Part shown: one piece after another, positions 8,107 through 15,281 of the stretch
Position numbering within the stretch: position 1 is the first letter of the stretch
Layout: every line of letters starts with the position of its first letter
NCBI GenBank assembly: GCA_030741175.1
Contig: JASLVT010000001.1
Location: forward strand, 1-22,673
Length of the DNA: 22,673 bases
Reading direction: 5' to 3'
From: Porticoccaceae bacterium
GTDB lineage: Bacteria > Pseudomonadota > Gammaproteobacteria > Pseudomonadales > Porticoccaceae
Notes under the pieces: generated by a model
The model's database searches: none
Seen by the model: the letters and a program-made list of their open reading frames with translations, nothing else
What the model was told of the DNA's origin: nothing
Translations under genes and position numbers: made by a program

Positions 8107-9387
8107 TTATCGGCGCGTCAGTTGCTTTTGCAATGCCATAGTTTCTTGAGTCGCTTTCATTACCGTGAGATCCGGATTGGCTTTACCATTGCGACCGATA
8201 GCATCTATCTGACCATAGTACCAATATTGCACAGCAAAGCCCGCCATGGCCCTGACCGTTTTGATATTGGATAAAAATGCCAACCAATTGGGTAGTAGCG
8301 ATAATTTGTCCTCGTAGCGTGGCAGCTCAGTCAAACCCTCAAATAATTGCTTTGGCCCATCGGTCATCACACATAATGGCCGACCCAAACCAATAAGGTC
8401 AGCGCTACCCGATTGCAGGGCCTGTTCCATTACTATGCGCTGACGGAAGCCACCAGTTACCATAAGAGGGATATTTACTTTTTCCTGCATGGCCAGAGCA
8501 AAATCAACAAAATAGGCCTCGCGCAGCTGGGTCGACTCTGCCACCTGCTGTTGTTCCTCTTCTTCCATCCCCTGCAGACCGAGCAATTTAGGTTGCTCAT
8601 AGGTACCACCGGATATCTCAATCAGATCGACACTGGCCTGTTCAAGCCACTGCACCACCTGCAGACTATCTTCAAAGGCAAATCCGCCCTTTTGGAAATC
8701 AGCGCTATTGAGCTTGACCGACACCGGGAATGTTGGACCCACTGCCTCTCGCACTGCCGCCACCACTTCGAGTAGAGCACGGGCGCGATTAGCCAGCGTG
8801 CCACCATACTGATCCGTGCGCTGATTACTGCGTGGACTTAAAAACTGACTGAGCAGGTAACCATGCGCAGAATGTACTTGAACACCGGTAAATCCTGCCT
8901 CTTTTACTGCTGCCGCACAGAGCGCAAAGCGTCGGACAACCTCGGCAATATCTGCCTCAGTCATAGCCACGGGCTGCCCAAACTGGCCACCGGGCAAGCC
9001 CAACTTTACTGCTGAAGGAGCCTTGGGCGTTTTATTGACAATCTTTTGCGTCTGACGCCCGGCATGACTGATCTGTGCCCAGAAATGATTGCCATTGCGT
9101 GTCGCCGCCTGTGCCCAGCTCGCCAGAGCCGCGCGCATCGCGTCGTCGGGCTCTCGGTCGATCACGACATTACCTGGGCGCTCAAGGTGATCTCTATCCA
9201 CTTGAATATTACCTGATAACAACATGCCGGCACCGCCATCACTCCAGATACCGTAGAGGCGATTCAGTTCAGCTGTGGGCACCCCATCGGCCGTGGCTAG
9301 ACCCTCTGTCATAGCTGCCTTTGCGAGACGATTGGGGATGCTGGCGCCACAGGGCAGTGTTAATGGCTGTGTGAGTAGATCTGACAT
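8107..9387 (-). CDS. NADH:flavin oxidoreductase, Old Yellow Enzyme family
   Basis: This is an FMN-dependent TIM-barrel ene-reductase expected to reduce activated C=C bonds of enones or enoyl compounds with NAD(P)H. Visible features are the N-terminal barrel entry LPCGASIPNRLAKAAM, QISHAGRQ at 105-112, and VQVHSAHGYLLSQFLSP at 169-185 with the paired active-site His172 and His175 and Tyr177. SNQRTDQYGG and a late VTGGFR phosphate-binding segment follow. At 426 residues it lacks the FeS and second flavin domain of 2,4-dienoyl-CoA reductase. The ATG is preceded by AAGGAT at normal spacing. The gene converges on the nuclease-fusion gene (34-bp gap) and is divergent from the thioesterase gene. The substrate is unknown; the CoA-enzyme neighbours hint at lipid or terpenoid catabolism. 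Confidence 0.88.
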   Translation of the reverse strand: MSDLLTQPLTLPCGASIPNRLAKAAMTEGLATADGVPTAELNRLYGIWSDGGAGMLLSGNIQVDRDHLERPGNVVIDREPDDAMRAALASWAQAATRNGNHFWAQISHAGRQTQKIVNKTPKAPSAVKLGLPGGQFGQPVAMTEADIAEVVRRFALCAAAVKEAGFTGVQVHSAHGYLLSQFLSPRSNQRTDQYGGTLANRARALLEVVAAVREAVGPTFPVSVKLNSADFQKGGFAFEDSLQVVQWLEQASVDLIEISGGTYEQPKLLGLQGMEEEEQQQVAESTQLREAYFVDFALAMQEKVNIPLMVTGGFRQRIVMEQALQSGSADLIGLGRPLCVMTDGPKQLFEGLTELPRYEDKLSLLPNWLAFLSNIKTVRAMAGFAVQYWYYGQIDAIGRNGKANPDLTVMKATQETMALQKQLTRR

Positions 9388-9506
9388 ATTACTGATCCTT
9401 ATACTTATAGTTTTTGCATAGACTACTGATACCCCATCGCCATAGCCAGTGTTAGTAATGGCCGGTGAGTCTCGCTTTATGCCATTATTTTTATCAGCGC
9501 CTCGGT

Positions 9507-9527
9507 ATGAGTACTGATCAGTCTCAT
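9507..9527. promoter_or_regulatory. Operator-like palindrome in the divergent OYE/thioesterase gap
   Basis: The 10-bp perfect palindrome ACTGATCAGT (9513-9522 region) is flanked by ATGAG on the left and CTCAT on the right, giving a 21-base dyad with one unpaired T. Extra TACTGAT half-sites occur at 9391-9397 and 9424-9430 in the same gap. Size and symmetry fit a TetR-family operator. No regulator gene is adjacent in this window. Confidence 0.5.
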
Positions 9528-9529
9528 TC

Positions 9530-9535
9530 TATACT
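9530..9535 (+). promoter_or_regulatory. Candidate -10 box for the thioesterase-led gene run
   Basis: TATACT is a 5/6 match to the sigma70 -10 consensus, 84 bases before the thioesterase ATG. The place where a -35 box should be (about 9507-9512) is occupied by the palindrome and is a poor -35, which would fit a promoter occluded by a repressor or dependent on an activator. Confidence 0.4.
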
Positions 9536-9619
9536 TTACCGAACCCTAGTTAGACGTTGAAACTACAGCTTTACACTGGCGGCCAACGAAACAGATAAAA
9601 TCAATGCTAAGGGAAATGC

Positions 9620-10420
9620 ATGCATTTTTTACACTATCAACAACTTGCTGAAACCAACACCGAATTCGTTATCCATGAAGAGTGGGGACAAGGGCGCAGT
9701 ATATTTGGCGGGTTGACCGCGGCCTTGGTGATAACCCATATAGAAGCGCAAGTCGATCTTACTGGGCGCGATCTGCGCACGGTTAATATCCATTTTTGTG
9801 GCGCCACCAAAGCGGATACTCCATGCCAGTTGCGTCACACTGTGCTTTCCTATGGCAAATCAGTCGTTCAGATTGAAGGGCAACTGCTACAGCATGGTGA
9901 AGTAAAAACACAGATCGTCGCCTGTTACACCTTGCCGCGCAACTCCTCCATTGCTGTAGACCTGCCTCCTAAATCATTCCCTTTGGCCGCTGGGGATGCA
10001 CCCAAACTGGCGTTTGAAAAAGGCAAATTACCAGATTTTGTGCAGTACTTTGATCTTCGCTACACCCATAACAATATGCCGTATAGTGGTTCAAAAGACA
10101 GTCTTATCAGTGGTTGGATGCGCTTTGCCAACCCCAAGGAACAGCTGGATAACAGCGGTATTCTAGCCCTGATTGATGCTTGGCCACCGGCCGTACTGCC
10201 AATGCTGACCAAGCGAGCACCTTCCAGCACTATCACTTGGAATCTAGAATTTATGTACCCCAGACCAACACTGGCTATTGAGGATTTACTCTTCTATGAG
10301 TGCAGTGCTATCGAGGCAGATCAGGGCTATGCCCATACAGAGGGTAAAATCTATCATCCCAATGGCCAGTTGCTGGTATTAACTCGCCAAATGATTGGGG
10401 TTTACGATAAAGTAGACTGA
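9620..10420 (+). CDS. Acyl-CoA thioesterase family protein (TesB-like double hotdog)
   Basis: This is a predicted cytosolic acyl-CoA thioesterase that releases CoA from acyl thioesters. The N-terminal hotdog shows EWGQGRSIFGGLTAAL (about 21-36), the equivalent of the TesB-like glycine turn and helix. The second half has LALIDAWPPAVLPML followed by TWNLEFMYPRP, the repeated hotdog pattern. The 266-residue length matches two-domain members. The start ATG has AAGGGA just upstream. It is the first of nine co-directional genes and follows a candidate promoter and operator; the CoA-transferase gene starts 48 bases later. Acyl-chain preference cannot be read from sequence. Confidence 0.82.
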   Translation: MHFLHYQQLAETNTEFVIHEEWGQGRSIFGGLTAALVITHIEAQVDLTGRDLRTVNIHFCGATKADTPCQLRHTVLSYGKSVVQIEGQLLQHGEVKTQIVACYTLPRNSSIAVDLPPKSFPLAAGDAPKLAFEKGKLPDFVQYFDLRYTHNNMPYSGSKDSLISGWMRFANPKEQLDNSGILALIDAWPPAVLPMLTKRAPSSTITWNLEFMYPRPTLAIEDLLFYECSAIEADQGYAHTEGKIYHPNGQLLVLTRQMIGVYDKVD

Positions 10421-10468
10421 CAAATTCAACCACTAAATTAAAAACAATAATAAAGTGGGGCACGCACT

Positions 10469-11686
10469 ATGGGCAAACAGACACCAACTGCTCGCCAACC
10501 ATTGGCGGGACTGGAAGTGATAGAACTTTCAAACATGATCACCTGCTCGCTGGCCGCGATGACCATGGCCGCGCAAGGCGCCAATATTATTAAGGTTGAA
10601 CCGCCTATTATGGGTGATCAGATGCGTGTGCTCGGCACCCAAAAAAATGGTGTCTCGGCATTTTTTCACAATTCCAATCGCGGTAAACGCTCTCTAGCCA
10701 TCGATTTAAAAAGCTCCGAGGGTGTTGAGGCGATCAAAAAGCTAGTCGCCCGTGCCGATGTATTACTGCACAACTACCGTCCCGGCGTTATGGAACGTTT
10801 CGGATTGGGTTCTGAAGTACTGCGCAGTATAAACCCCAAGTTAATCTATATTGCCGTCACCGGTTTCGGCACACAGGGTGCAATGGCCGATGAACCCGCC
10901 TATGACCATGTGATACAGGGGATGGCGGGATTCACCAGTCTGCAGTCGGAGGAGGACAATCAGTACAGTTTTATTCGTACCTTTATTTGCGACAAGGTCA
11001 CTGCCTATACCGTAGCTCAAGCAGCTACCGCCGCTTTGCTTGCGCGAGCGACTACCGGCGAGGGACAGCATATTGATATCTCAATGCTACACGCCTGTCT
11101 GGCCTTTATGTGGCCCGATGGCATGATGCATCGCACCATTAAAGACGAGGATAAATTTGAAATGTCACCGGGTTCTGACTACTTCCAAACGGTGACTTTC
11201 AGCGATGGGTCCGTGGCGGCCGCACCACTGCAAGATGCGCACTGGGAAGTCTTGTTGCCACTGATAGGCTATCCAGAACTAGTCGGCACGCCGCTATATG
11301 GCTCAGTCGCAGCGCGTATGACTAATATGCGCGAAGTCACGCAGATCTTTAAAAAGCCCCGCATTGATGTCGGTGTTGAAAAGGCTCTGGAAGTACTGCG
11401 TGCCGCCGATGTCCCCTGTGGCCCCTGCATTGAGCGGGATGATTTGGAACAGGTGGACCAGATACAAGCCATAGGCGCACTAGAAACCTATGTCACCAAG
11501 GCAATGGGCAAATTAACCGTGCCCACACCCCCCGTTCAATTTGAGGGCGCTGCGACATCTCACGCACAACCGAGCCCTCTTCTAGGTGAACACAGCCGTG
11601 CCATACTCACGGAATTGGGATGGGATAATCAAACCATCGATCATTTAATCAGCGCAGGAACCGTGGCAGAAACACCTCTGCCATAA
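10469..11686 (+). CDS. CaiB/BaiF family (class III) CoA-transferase
   Basis: This enzyme is predicted to move CoA between carboxylic acids through aspartyl-CoA thioester intermediates. PLAGLEVIELSNMITCSLA at the N-terminus and VKVEPP-like IIKVEPPIMGD (40-50) are class hallmarks. NRGKRSLAIDLK (70-81), NYRPGVMERFGLG and ISMLHACLAFMW also fit. Asp175 in FICDKVTAYT is the expected catalytic aspartate (equivalent to Asp169 of formyl-CoA transferase). The 405-residue length is normal. The ATG is preceded by GTGGGG, a weak ribosome-binding element. The next gene starts five bases after the stop, so they are likely co-transcribed. The acid substrate is unknown. Confidence 0.92.
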   Translation: MGKQTPTARQPLAGLEVIELSNMITCSLAAMTMAAQGANIIKVEPPIMGDQMRVLGTQKNGVSAFFHNSNRGKRSLAIDLKSSEGVEAIKKLVARADVLLHNYRPGVMERFGLGSEVLRSINPKLIYIAVTGFGTQGAMADEPAYDHVIQGMAGFTSLQSEEDNQYSFIRTFICDKVTAYTVAQAATAALLARATTGEGQHIDISMLHACLAFMWPDGMMHRTIKDEDKFEMSPGSDYFQTVTFSDGSVAAAPLQDAHWEVLLPLIGYPELVGTPLYGSVAARMTNMREVTQIFKKPRIDVGVEKALEVLRAADVPCGPCIERDDLEQVDQIQAIGALETYVTKAMGKLTVPTPPVQFEGAATSHAQPSPLLGEHSRAILTELGWDNQTIDHLISAGTVAETPLP

Positions 11687-11691
11687 AGCCC

Positions 11692-12897
11692 ATGTTATAC
11701 CTGCACAACTACTTTAAACTCAGCATCACAGCGTTTTTTTGGCTGATGATCAGCTTGCACGTCTACAACGCCACAGCCGCGACTGAGTTTAGTCTCGCTG
11801 ACCAATGTCCGCCGAGCTTTGCTCTCAGTGCCGACAACCAATGTCAATTGCGCAACCTCTACCAACTCTACGATTCATTGCAGTCACAGGGTCTTGGCGG
11901 TCTAAAAACCGCACTGCCAACACATCGCGATGGTTTTAGTCCACAGCAAATTGATCTTGGCCGACTATTGTTTTTTGATCCGCTATTGTCAGGGGATAAA
12001 ACACTCTCCTGCGCCAACTGCCATAACCCCGAGCGAGGTTTTAGTGATGGTATGGCGCGCAGTGTAGGCGCCAAAGGGCAGCTCCATCAACGTTCAGCAC
12101 CTACCCTGTGGAACAGTGCTTTCCTCAGTGTATTTTTTTGGGATGCCAGAGCAGAGAGCCTAGAGGAACAGGCGATAGGCCCATTATTCTCTGCTATTGA
12201 GATGAATAATACACCGCAACAACTGATCTCTGATCTAAAGCAAAATGCAATCTATCCAGAACTTTTTCAGCAGGCTTTTCCACAGTCCGATGATGCCGTG
12301 GTGGTCGCTAATATCGTCACCGCGCTAAGTGCCTTTCAGAGTTCGTTGATCTCTCTAAACAGTGCCTATGATCGCTACGCTCATGGTGATGCCAACGCCC
12401 TAAACCCGCAACAATTGGAGGGCTTAAATATCTTCCGCTCTTTTGTGGCGCGCTGCTCCCAATGTCATACTCCACCGCTGATGACCAACCAACAAGTGGC
12501 GGTGATTGGCACACCGGAACCTCAGGGACTAGCACGGGATATTGGCGCGCAGGCAACCTTTGATGCCGAATTATTACGGGGTGGTTTTAAGGTACCGACC
12601 CTGCGCAACATAGCGCGCACAGCCCCCTATATGCACAGCGGCAGATTTGCTACATTACGCGAGGCGACAGAATTTTATAATAAAGGCCGTGGTCATGCCG
12701 TACCTGAGGGGGAGAAACTTCAGTTACACTGGCATATTTCAGAGCCCAACTTAACCGATAATGAGTTAGATCGGCTAGTGGATTTTATGGGTGCGCTGAC
12801 CGATGAAAGCTTTATGCCGACAATCCCTCAGCGGGTTCCTTCAGGCTTATTAAACCACAGTAGTAACAGTCATCTTGGCCTCAGATCAGGAGATTAA
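11692..12897 (+). CDS. Di-heme cytochrome c peroxidase / MauG-family protein
   Basis: This is an exported di-heme c-type protein of the bacterial cytochrome c peroxidase/MauG superfamily. A hydrophobic signal spans about 8-28, with a likely cleavage near ATAA (27-30). The first heme site is CANCH at 107-111, within LGRLLFFDPLLSGDK...NPERGFSDG; the second is CSQCH at 255-259. KVPTLRNIARTAPYMHSG (300-317) is the conserved segment that carries the distal ligand region. The function could be hydrogen peroxide reduction or oxidation of a partner protein or substrate; the sequence does not decide. It starts 5 bp after the CoA-transferase stop and ends 2 bp before the next gene, which itself carries a cytochrome c domain, suggesting an electron-transfer pair in the periplasm. 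Confidence 0.9.
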   Translation: MLYLHNYFKLSITAFFWLMISLHVYNATAATEFSLADQCPPSFALSADNQCQLRNLYQLYDSLQSQGLGGLKTALPTHRDGFSPQQIDLGRLLFFDPLLSGDKTLSCANCHNPERGFSDGMARSVGAKGQLHQRSAPTLWNSAFLSVFFWDARAESLEEQAIGPLFSAIEMNNTPQQLISDLKQNAIYPELFQQAFPQSDDAVVVANIVTALSAFQSSLISLNSAYDRYAHGDANALNPQQLEGLNIFRSFVARCSQCHTPPLMTNQQVAVIGTPEPQGLARDIGAQATFDAELLRGGFKVPTLRNIARTAPYMHSGRFATLREATEFYNKGRGHAVPEGEKLQLHWHISEPNLTDNELDRLVDFMGALTDESFMPTIPQRVPSGLLNHSSNSHLGLRSGD

Positions 12898-12899
12898 TA

Positions 12900-14387
12900 A
12901 TGAACAATAAAATCAAAGTGGTATTTTTGATTCTTGTATTTGCTGGCGGCTGGATTCTCGGTAGCCAAAATAATAAAGCGCCGGTCATTACCAGCTCCAT
13001 CGGCGGTGCCAGTTACGCCGGCGGCTATCAAGGACAACAAGGCGCTGTTGCACCGCGCACTGAGCAGGGTCAAGTTCATATTGTCGAAGCCGGTCAATCT
13101 ATACAGGCGGCAGTTGAAGCGGCGCAACCGGGCGACAGTATTCAGGTAATGCCCGGCACTTATTCAGAGACCGTGTATATCGACAAGGATAATATCCATC
13201 TCCGCGGTGTGATTCAGGAGGGTAAGCGCGCCACTTTGGATGGTTTGGGCACATTAAACGATGCCATTCTGTACTCAGGCAATAATGTGGTGATCGAAAA
13301 CTTTCGCATTACCCAGTACAAAGGCAATGGCATTATGGGGCAAGCGGGTAATAACTTTGAGATCCGCAATAATGTAATTGTCGACACCGGTATCTATGGC
13401 ATTTTCCCTCAATTGGGTACTAACGGTCTGGTGGAACACAATGTGGTGTCTGGTATTGAAGATGCCGCCATCTATATTGGCATGAGTGACAATATTCATG
13501 TGGCTTACAATGAGGTGTTCGACAGCGTTGCCGGCATCGAAATTGAAAATAGTCGTCACGCCATAGTGGAGCACAATAATGCCCACCATAATACCGGTGG
13601 TATTCTGGCTTTTGTCACGCCCGGCCTGCCGATCAAAACCACCGAAGATGTGATTATTCGCAATAATTTTGTGCTCGACAATAACACGCCCAACTTCGGC
13701 GCGCCCGGCTCTATCGTATCTGGTATCCCAGCCGGAACCGGCATTTTGGTGATGGCGGCAGATGACGTCATTATTGAGGGCAATATTATTTCCGGTAATA
13801 AAACCGCCGGCATTATTGTTAATGATCACAGCTTTGCACCTACTATTACCATGGATATCGAATCCGATCCGAACTCAGATCGCACCATGATCCTTGATAA
13901 TGTCATGCTTAATAATGGCTATGACACTATTCCTGAAGTCACCGCAGTAGCGCTTACCGAGCTGCATACTGGTTCTGTCGATATTGTTCATGTTGGCTCC
14001 AGTGACGGCAGCTGTATTATCAATCGCCATCGCTATCGGGCAGTGGGCATTGGAGACTATGGAGAATGTGACTTTACCAATACCGATAGTATTGATTCCT
14101 ACCTTATCGCTGGCGGCGCACAGCCTCGGATAATTCGTCCTGAAGAGCGTGGCGAGATTGCCTATTTGGGGGTTTGCACTGGATGTCATAGTTATACAGG
14201 ACGCCTGATCGGCCCCTCAGTGCAGGTGATTCAGGCAATGTATGCCGGCAATCCGCAAGGCTTGGTCGACTATATTAATGCGCCGATCAAAAAGCGTGAT
14301 AACTTTCCACCTATGCCAGCACAGAATTATCTCGATGCAGAGACACAACTGGCTGTAGCAGAATATATGCTAGCACTGGAGAAATAA
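12900..14387 (+). CDS. Parallel beta-helix protein with C-terminal cytochrome c domain
   Basis: This is a secreted or membrane-anchored protein with two parts. An N-terminal hydrophobic stretch (about 6-21, no lipobox Cys) acts as signal or anchor. Residues about 55-310 form a right-handed parallel beta-helix; the ladder of short repeats rich in Asn-Asn, Ile and Val (about 127-305, for example EIRNNVIVDTG, HVAYNEVFDS, VIIRNNFVLDNN, VIIEGNIISGN) has a period near 22. The C-terminal ~80 residues are a class I-like cytochrome c: CTGCH at 426-430 and Met472 in FPPMP as likely axial ligand. AGGAG lies 8 bases before the ATG, within the end of the di-heme gene. The helix may bind a polysaccharide or lipid while the heme passes electrons, possibly with the upstream di-heme protein. 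NosD/CASH-type helices are related folds; the exact activity is unknown. Confidence 0.85.
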   Translation: MNNKIKVVFLILVFAGGWILGSQNNKAPVITSSIGGASYAGGYQGQQGAVAPRTEQGQVHIVEAGQSIQAAVEAAQPGDSIQVMPGTYSETVYIDKDNIHLRGVIQEGKRATLDGLGTLNDAILYSGNNVVIENFRITQYKGNGIMGQAGNNFEIRNNVIVDTGIYGIFPQLGTNGLVEHNVVSGIEDAAIYIGMSDNIHVAYNEVFDSVAGIEIENSRHAIVEHNNAHHNTGGILAFVTPGLPIKTTEDVIIRNNFVLDNNTPNFGAPGSIVSGIPAGTGILVMAADDVIIEGNIISGNKTAGIIVNDHSFAPTITMDIESDPNSDRTMILDNVMLNNGYDTIPEVTAVALTELHTGSVDIVHVGSSDGSCIINRHRYRAVGIGDYGECDFTNTDSIDSYLIAGGAQPRIIRPEERGEIAYLGVCTGCHSYTGRLIGPSVQVIQAMYAGNPQGLVDYINAPIKKRDNFPPMPAQNYLDAETQLAVAEYMLALEK

Positions 14388-14391
14388 GATT

Positions 14392-14802
14392 ATGGTTGTC
14401 TACAAAGGCGTCTGCCATCCGGTCCTTTGCGATATCATGGGCCATATGACCACAAGGCATTATATTGCCATGTTCGATGATGGCTCCTATCACTTTCTAC
14501 ACTCATTATTTGGCTGGAGTAGCGAACAGGCCAGCATCGATAAAAAGGGCTGGGCCGATGTGCGCCATGTTATCGATTATCAGGCCGAGGTAGCTGCGGG
14601 AGACTTGCTAGAAATTGAAGCTCGGTTAATCAAGGTCGGCAATAAATCTATGGCCGTCGAGTATCAGATGCAGAATATTAGTCGTAATGAACTCGCCGCC
14701 TCGCTACATAGCACCAGTGTCTATTTTGATCTTGAGGCACGGTCGGCCATCCCTATAACCGCAGAAATGAGAGAGGCGGCTAAAGCCTTTCTATCTGACT
14801 AA
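14392..14802 (+). CDS. 4HBT/YbgC-type acyl-CoA thioesterase
   Basis: This is a single-domain hotdog thioesterase of 136 residues. VLCDIMGHMTTRHYIAMFDD (11-30) aligns with the 4HBT signature in which an Asp before the Gly-His-Met motif (Asp14 here) is the catalytic residue. The rest, including HVIDYQAEVAAGDLLEIEARL and KSMAVEYQM, follows the usual hotdog strand pattern. It starts four bases after the beta-helix gene, with GGAG inside that gene's last codons, so translation is probably coupled. Together with the TesB-like gene at 9620 this makes two thioesterases in the same run. The substrate (short acyl, hydroxybenzoyl or other CoA ester) is not determined. Confidence 0.85.
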   Translation: MVVYKGVCHPVLCDIMGHMTTRHYIAMFDDGSYHFLHSLFGWSSEQASIDKKGWADVRHVIDYQAEVAAGDLLEIEARLIKVGNKSMAVEYQMQNISRNELAASLHSTSVYFDLEARSAIPITAEMREAAKAFLSD

Positions 14803-14836
14803 CCAATACCATTCCACCTTATAAAGAGTATCCTCC

Positions 14837-15202
14837 ATGCCGCGAAAAGTGCTTGCCAATAAAAATATTCATCCTGCCGTACAAGCAGTAGTTGCCGACA
14901 ATAATGCAGATATAGTCGCCGAGGTGCAGGAGGCCATCCGCAGTAATAAGGTGGTTATTGTCGGTATGGCACAAAATCCAGCACCCAAGCGAGCTCGCAA
15001 AGTGCTGGATCAACTCAATATTAACTACTGCTACCTGGAGTACGGCAGCTACTTCAGTCAATGGCGTCGGCGCAATGCCCTCAAAATGTGGACTGGCTGG
15101 CCCACATTTCCGATGATCTTTGTCAACGGCCTATTGATTGGTGGGTCAAGTGATATGCGAGCGCTGATTGATAGTGGCGAGTTTGCCAAGCTGTTGGATT
15201 AA
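14837..15202 (+). CDS. Glutaredoxin-like protein lacking the catalytic cysteine
   Basis: This is a 121-residue protein with the monothiol glutaredoxin framework. NKVVIVGMAQNPAP (37-50) corresponds to the first strand and active-site loop, WTGWPTFPMIFVNGLLIGG (85-103) corresponds to the cis-Pro strand (Pro92) and the Gly-Gly loop, and the C-terminal helix is ALIDSGEF. The usual CGFS or CxxC site is replaced by PAPKR (48-52); the only cysteine is Cys65 in NYCYLEYG, outside the normal site. An insert SYFSQWRRRNALKM (71-84) is basic and aromatic. It therefore cannot do normal dithiol or CGFS chemistry and may be a binding or chaperone-like protein. AAGAG lies upstream of the ATG. It sits between the 4HBT thioesterase and the permease. 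Confidence 0.8.
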   Translation: MPRKVLANKNIHPAVQAVVADNNADIVAEVQEAIRSNKVVIVGMAQNPAPKRARKVLDQLNINYCYLEYGSYFSQWRRRNALKMWTGWPTFPMIFVNGLLIGGSSDMRALIDSGEFAKLLD

Positions 15203-15281
15203 TACCTAGGGCGTCAGCCAACAACACAGCCTATTGTGAAATCCGACCTCAGTATTAACGTACCCTCATAGGGGAACAGAG

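Noticed and set aside
8072..8116. GCACCGATAA / TTATCGGCGC inverted repeat between the nuclease and OYE genes
   Set aside because: One mismatch in ten and a 25-base loop make it a weak structure; possible bidirectional terminator but not supported by a T-run.
13275..13829. 184-codon open frame on the minus strand
   Set aside because: It is antisense to the beta-helix repeats; repeated Asn/Ile/Val codons (AAT, ATT, GTG) keep the opposite frame open and give a His/Asn/Ile-rich product with no recognisable fold or ribosome-binding site.
14819..15061. 80-codon minus-strand frame opposite the glutaredoxin-like gene
   Set aside because: The plus-strand frame has the conserved WPTFP and GG motifs and a ribosome-binding site; the minus frame has neither.
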